Below, in pieces: positions 7,010 to 7,751 of a stretch of 7,751 nucleotides of DNA. Location: assembly GCA_023248455.1 (NCBI GenBank), contig JAHFEN010000028.1:1-7751 (forward strand), written 5' to 3'. Source of the DNA: Microcaldota archaeon (lineage in GTDB: Archaea; Micrarchaeota; Micrarchaeia; Anstonellales; Anstonellaceae). Below the pieces are notes generated by a model, which was given only the letters and a program-made list of their open reading frames with translations, was not told the origin of the DNA and did no database searches. Numbering within the stretch: position 1 is the first letter of the stretch; each line of letters opens with the position of its first letter. The position numbers and the translations under genes are program-made.

Positions 7010-7318
7010 TCACTTGCCGCATGCCTTCTTCAGGGTCTTGAAATGAGTGTCAGACATGCCGAAGTTGAAGTAGTGCTTCTCGCCCATCTGGTCGAATACC
7101 TCGAATTCCACGCCCACCTTGCCCAGGGGCATGTCTGAGGCTTTCTCAATCATCTGGACGTACCGGAACGGTACCTTCAGCGTGTTGCCTTCAGCACGGA
7201 CAATGAGCCCCTCTGCACAGAGTATTATGTCCCCGGACATGTCAAGCCCGTTTTTGTAGAGGGGTATTTTTCCCATTATTCCGCCCAATACAGGGTCTTT
7301 CTGCTGTTCTTTTTCCAT
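7010..7318 (-). CDS. Conserved-looking small protein of unknown function (possible PH/GRAM-like fold)
   Basis: The protein is 102 residues and soluble, with no signal peptide or membrane segment. I do not recognise the family. The pattern of alternating short beta-like segments (GDIILCAEGLIVRAEG, then LKVPFRYVQMIEKAS, then VGVEFEVFD and EKHYFNFGM) followed by a C-terminal helix (DTHFKTLKKACGK) resembles small PH/GRAM-type or CheF-like domains. This is a shape-based guess only. ATG 7318 is chosen because AAGGTGAT (7323-7330 on the minus strand), almost a full complement of the 16S rRNA 3' end, lies four bases upstream. A longer reading from 7402 would overlap the upstream gene. The 22-base spacing to the beta-CASP gene suggests they are co-transcribed, so a link to RNA processing is possible but unproven. 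Confidence 0.72.
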   Translation of the reverse strand: MEKEQQKDPVLGGIMGKIPLYKNGLDMSGDIILCAEGLIVRAEGNTLKVPFRYVQMIEKASDMPLGKVGVEFEVFDQMGEKHYFNFGMSDTHFKTLKKACGK

Positions 7319-7322
7319 TGCG

Positions 7323-7330
7323 ATCACCTT
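7323..7330 (-). promoter_or_regulatory. Strong Shine-Dalgarno site of the 102-residue protein
   Basis: The minus strand reads AAGGTGAT four bases before ATG 7318. It fixes the start of the small gene there and shows that this genome uses SD-led initiation inside operons. It lies in the 22-base gap after the beta-CASP stop codon (7341-7343). Confidence 0.65.
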
Positions 7331-7340
7331 CAAATGTTCT

Positions 7341-7751
7341 TCAGCATTCAGCAAGCGTGGTCTGCGCTTGCCGAGCTGGCTCGGACTTTGCGGCCGCATC
7401 AATGCCTATGCCCCTAAGGTATTCTGCCGCCACATCGGAATTGCTGTTTGCGCAGATCACTTTTTTCGCGCCAGACTCATAAATGTAGCGCATGGTGTCC
7501 TTGAAGTCGGCATGGTCCGAGAGCGGGAATGCGGCGTCCACGGGGAATTTTGAAACTGAGGCCCAGCCTGTTGCAACCGCTGTCTTCACGTCCCTGCCGA
7601 ACGCATCGGAAAGAGAGGATGCGAACTCGCGATTCACTATATTAGGGGGCATTATGGCGACAAAGGGGTGGCGCATGGCATCCTCGGCTTCGGGCGTGCC
7701 AGCCGCTATGTAGTCGAGCTTCACCCCGCATTTTTCGTAATAGGAGCAGAT
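7341..7751 (-). CDS. C-terminal part of a beta-CASP metallo-beta-lactamase (putative RNA-processing exonuclease), partial
   Basis: The frame is open to the right edge, giving 136 residues of the C-terminus; a GTG at 7724 is probably internal. The fragment fits the archaeal MBL/beta-CASP family (COG1236-like, related to CPSF73 and ligase-associated exonucleases). It has a PPNIV segment and VATGWA, then FPLSDHADF (7503-7529) with the beta-CASP motif B histidine at 7512-7514. After this comes YESGAKKVI, then AAEYLRGIGIDA. Family members use two zinc ions to cut or trim RNA or DNA in the cytoplasm. The segment after KKV, which is usually TVHG and carries motif C, reads ICANSNS, so the His is replaced by Asn (7446-7448). 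Such a change occurs in some DNA-type members (Val) but may reduce activity. The metal-binding N-terminal motifs lie outside the window. Confidence 0.8.
   Translation of the reverse strand: MCSYYEKCGVKLDYIAAGTPEAEDAMRHPFVAIMPPNIVNREFASSLSDAFGRDVKTAVATGWASVSKFPVDAAFPLSDHADFKDTMRYIYESGAKKVICANSNSDVAAEYLRGIGIDAAAKSEPARQAQTTLAEC

Overview
The window looks like chromosomal DNA of an archaeon, most likely a DPANN-type lineage. The evidence is a chromosomal SMC ATPase, a beta-CASP metallo-beta-lactamase (MBL) fragment of the archaeal RNA-processing type, and a short membrane protein with a class III (type IV pilin/archaellin-like) motif RG|QAAMEYL followed by a GWALL transmembrane helix. TATA-like boxes and Shine-Dalgarno sites of the AAGGTGAT type also fit. 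Proteins with the class III motif plus a Cys-rich ectodomain are common in Micrarchaeota, Diapherotrites and Aenigmarchaeota; the exact phylum is inference. I see no tRNA, rRNA, CRISPR array, insertion sequence or phage gene.

Layout. Bases 3-1184 (+) hold the C-terminal part of a protein ending in a ComEC/Rec2-like MBL domain. The fold-defining sequence is kept, but essentially every metal-binding residue is replaced. Bases 1185-1476 form a convergent gap with no convincing gene; it holds an inverted repeat followed by a T-run and a decayed-looking open frame. Everything from 1477 to the right edge is on the minus strand. Read in transcription order, it contains: the C-terminus of a beta-CASP MBL protein (7751-7341); a 102-residue protein of unknown function (7318-7010); a class III signal-peptide membrane protein (6968-6345); SMC (6240-2809); and an AAA_14/DUF4143 ATPase (2712-1477).

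How the genes relate. The beta-CASP gene and the 102-residue gene are 22 nt apart and the latter has a near-perfect ribosome binding site, so they are probably co-transcribed. The class III gene follows after 41 nt and may be in the same unit or have its own promoter. SMC has a good TATA-like box just beyond the class III gene, so it probably starts a new transcript. The ATPase has its own promoter-like region, which includes a perfect 7-bp inverted repeat. No ScpA/ScpB kleisin partner of SMC is present in the window.

No complete novel system is evident. The points most worth checking are the metal-ligand-free MBL domain at the left edge, the unusually long leader of the class III protein, the palindrome at the ATPase promoter, and the missing motif C histidine in the beta-CASP fragment.
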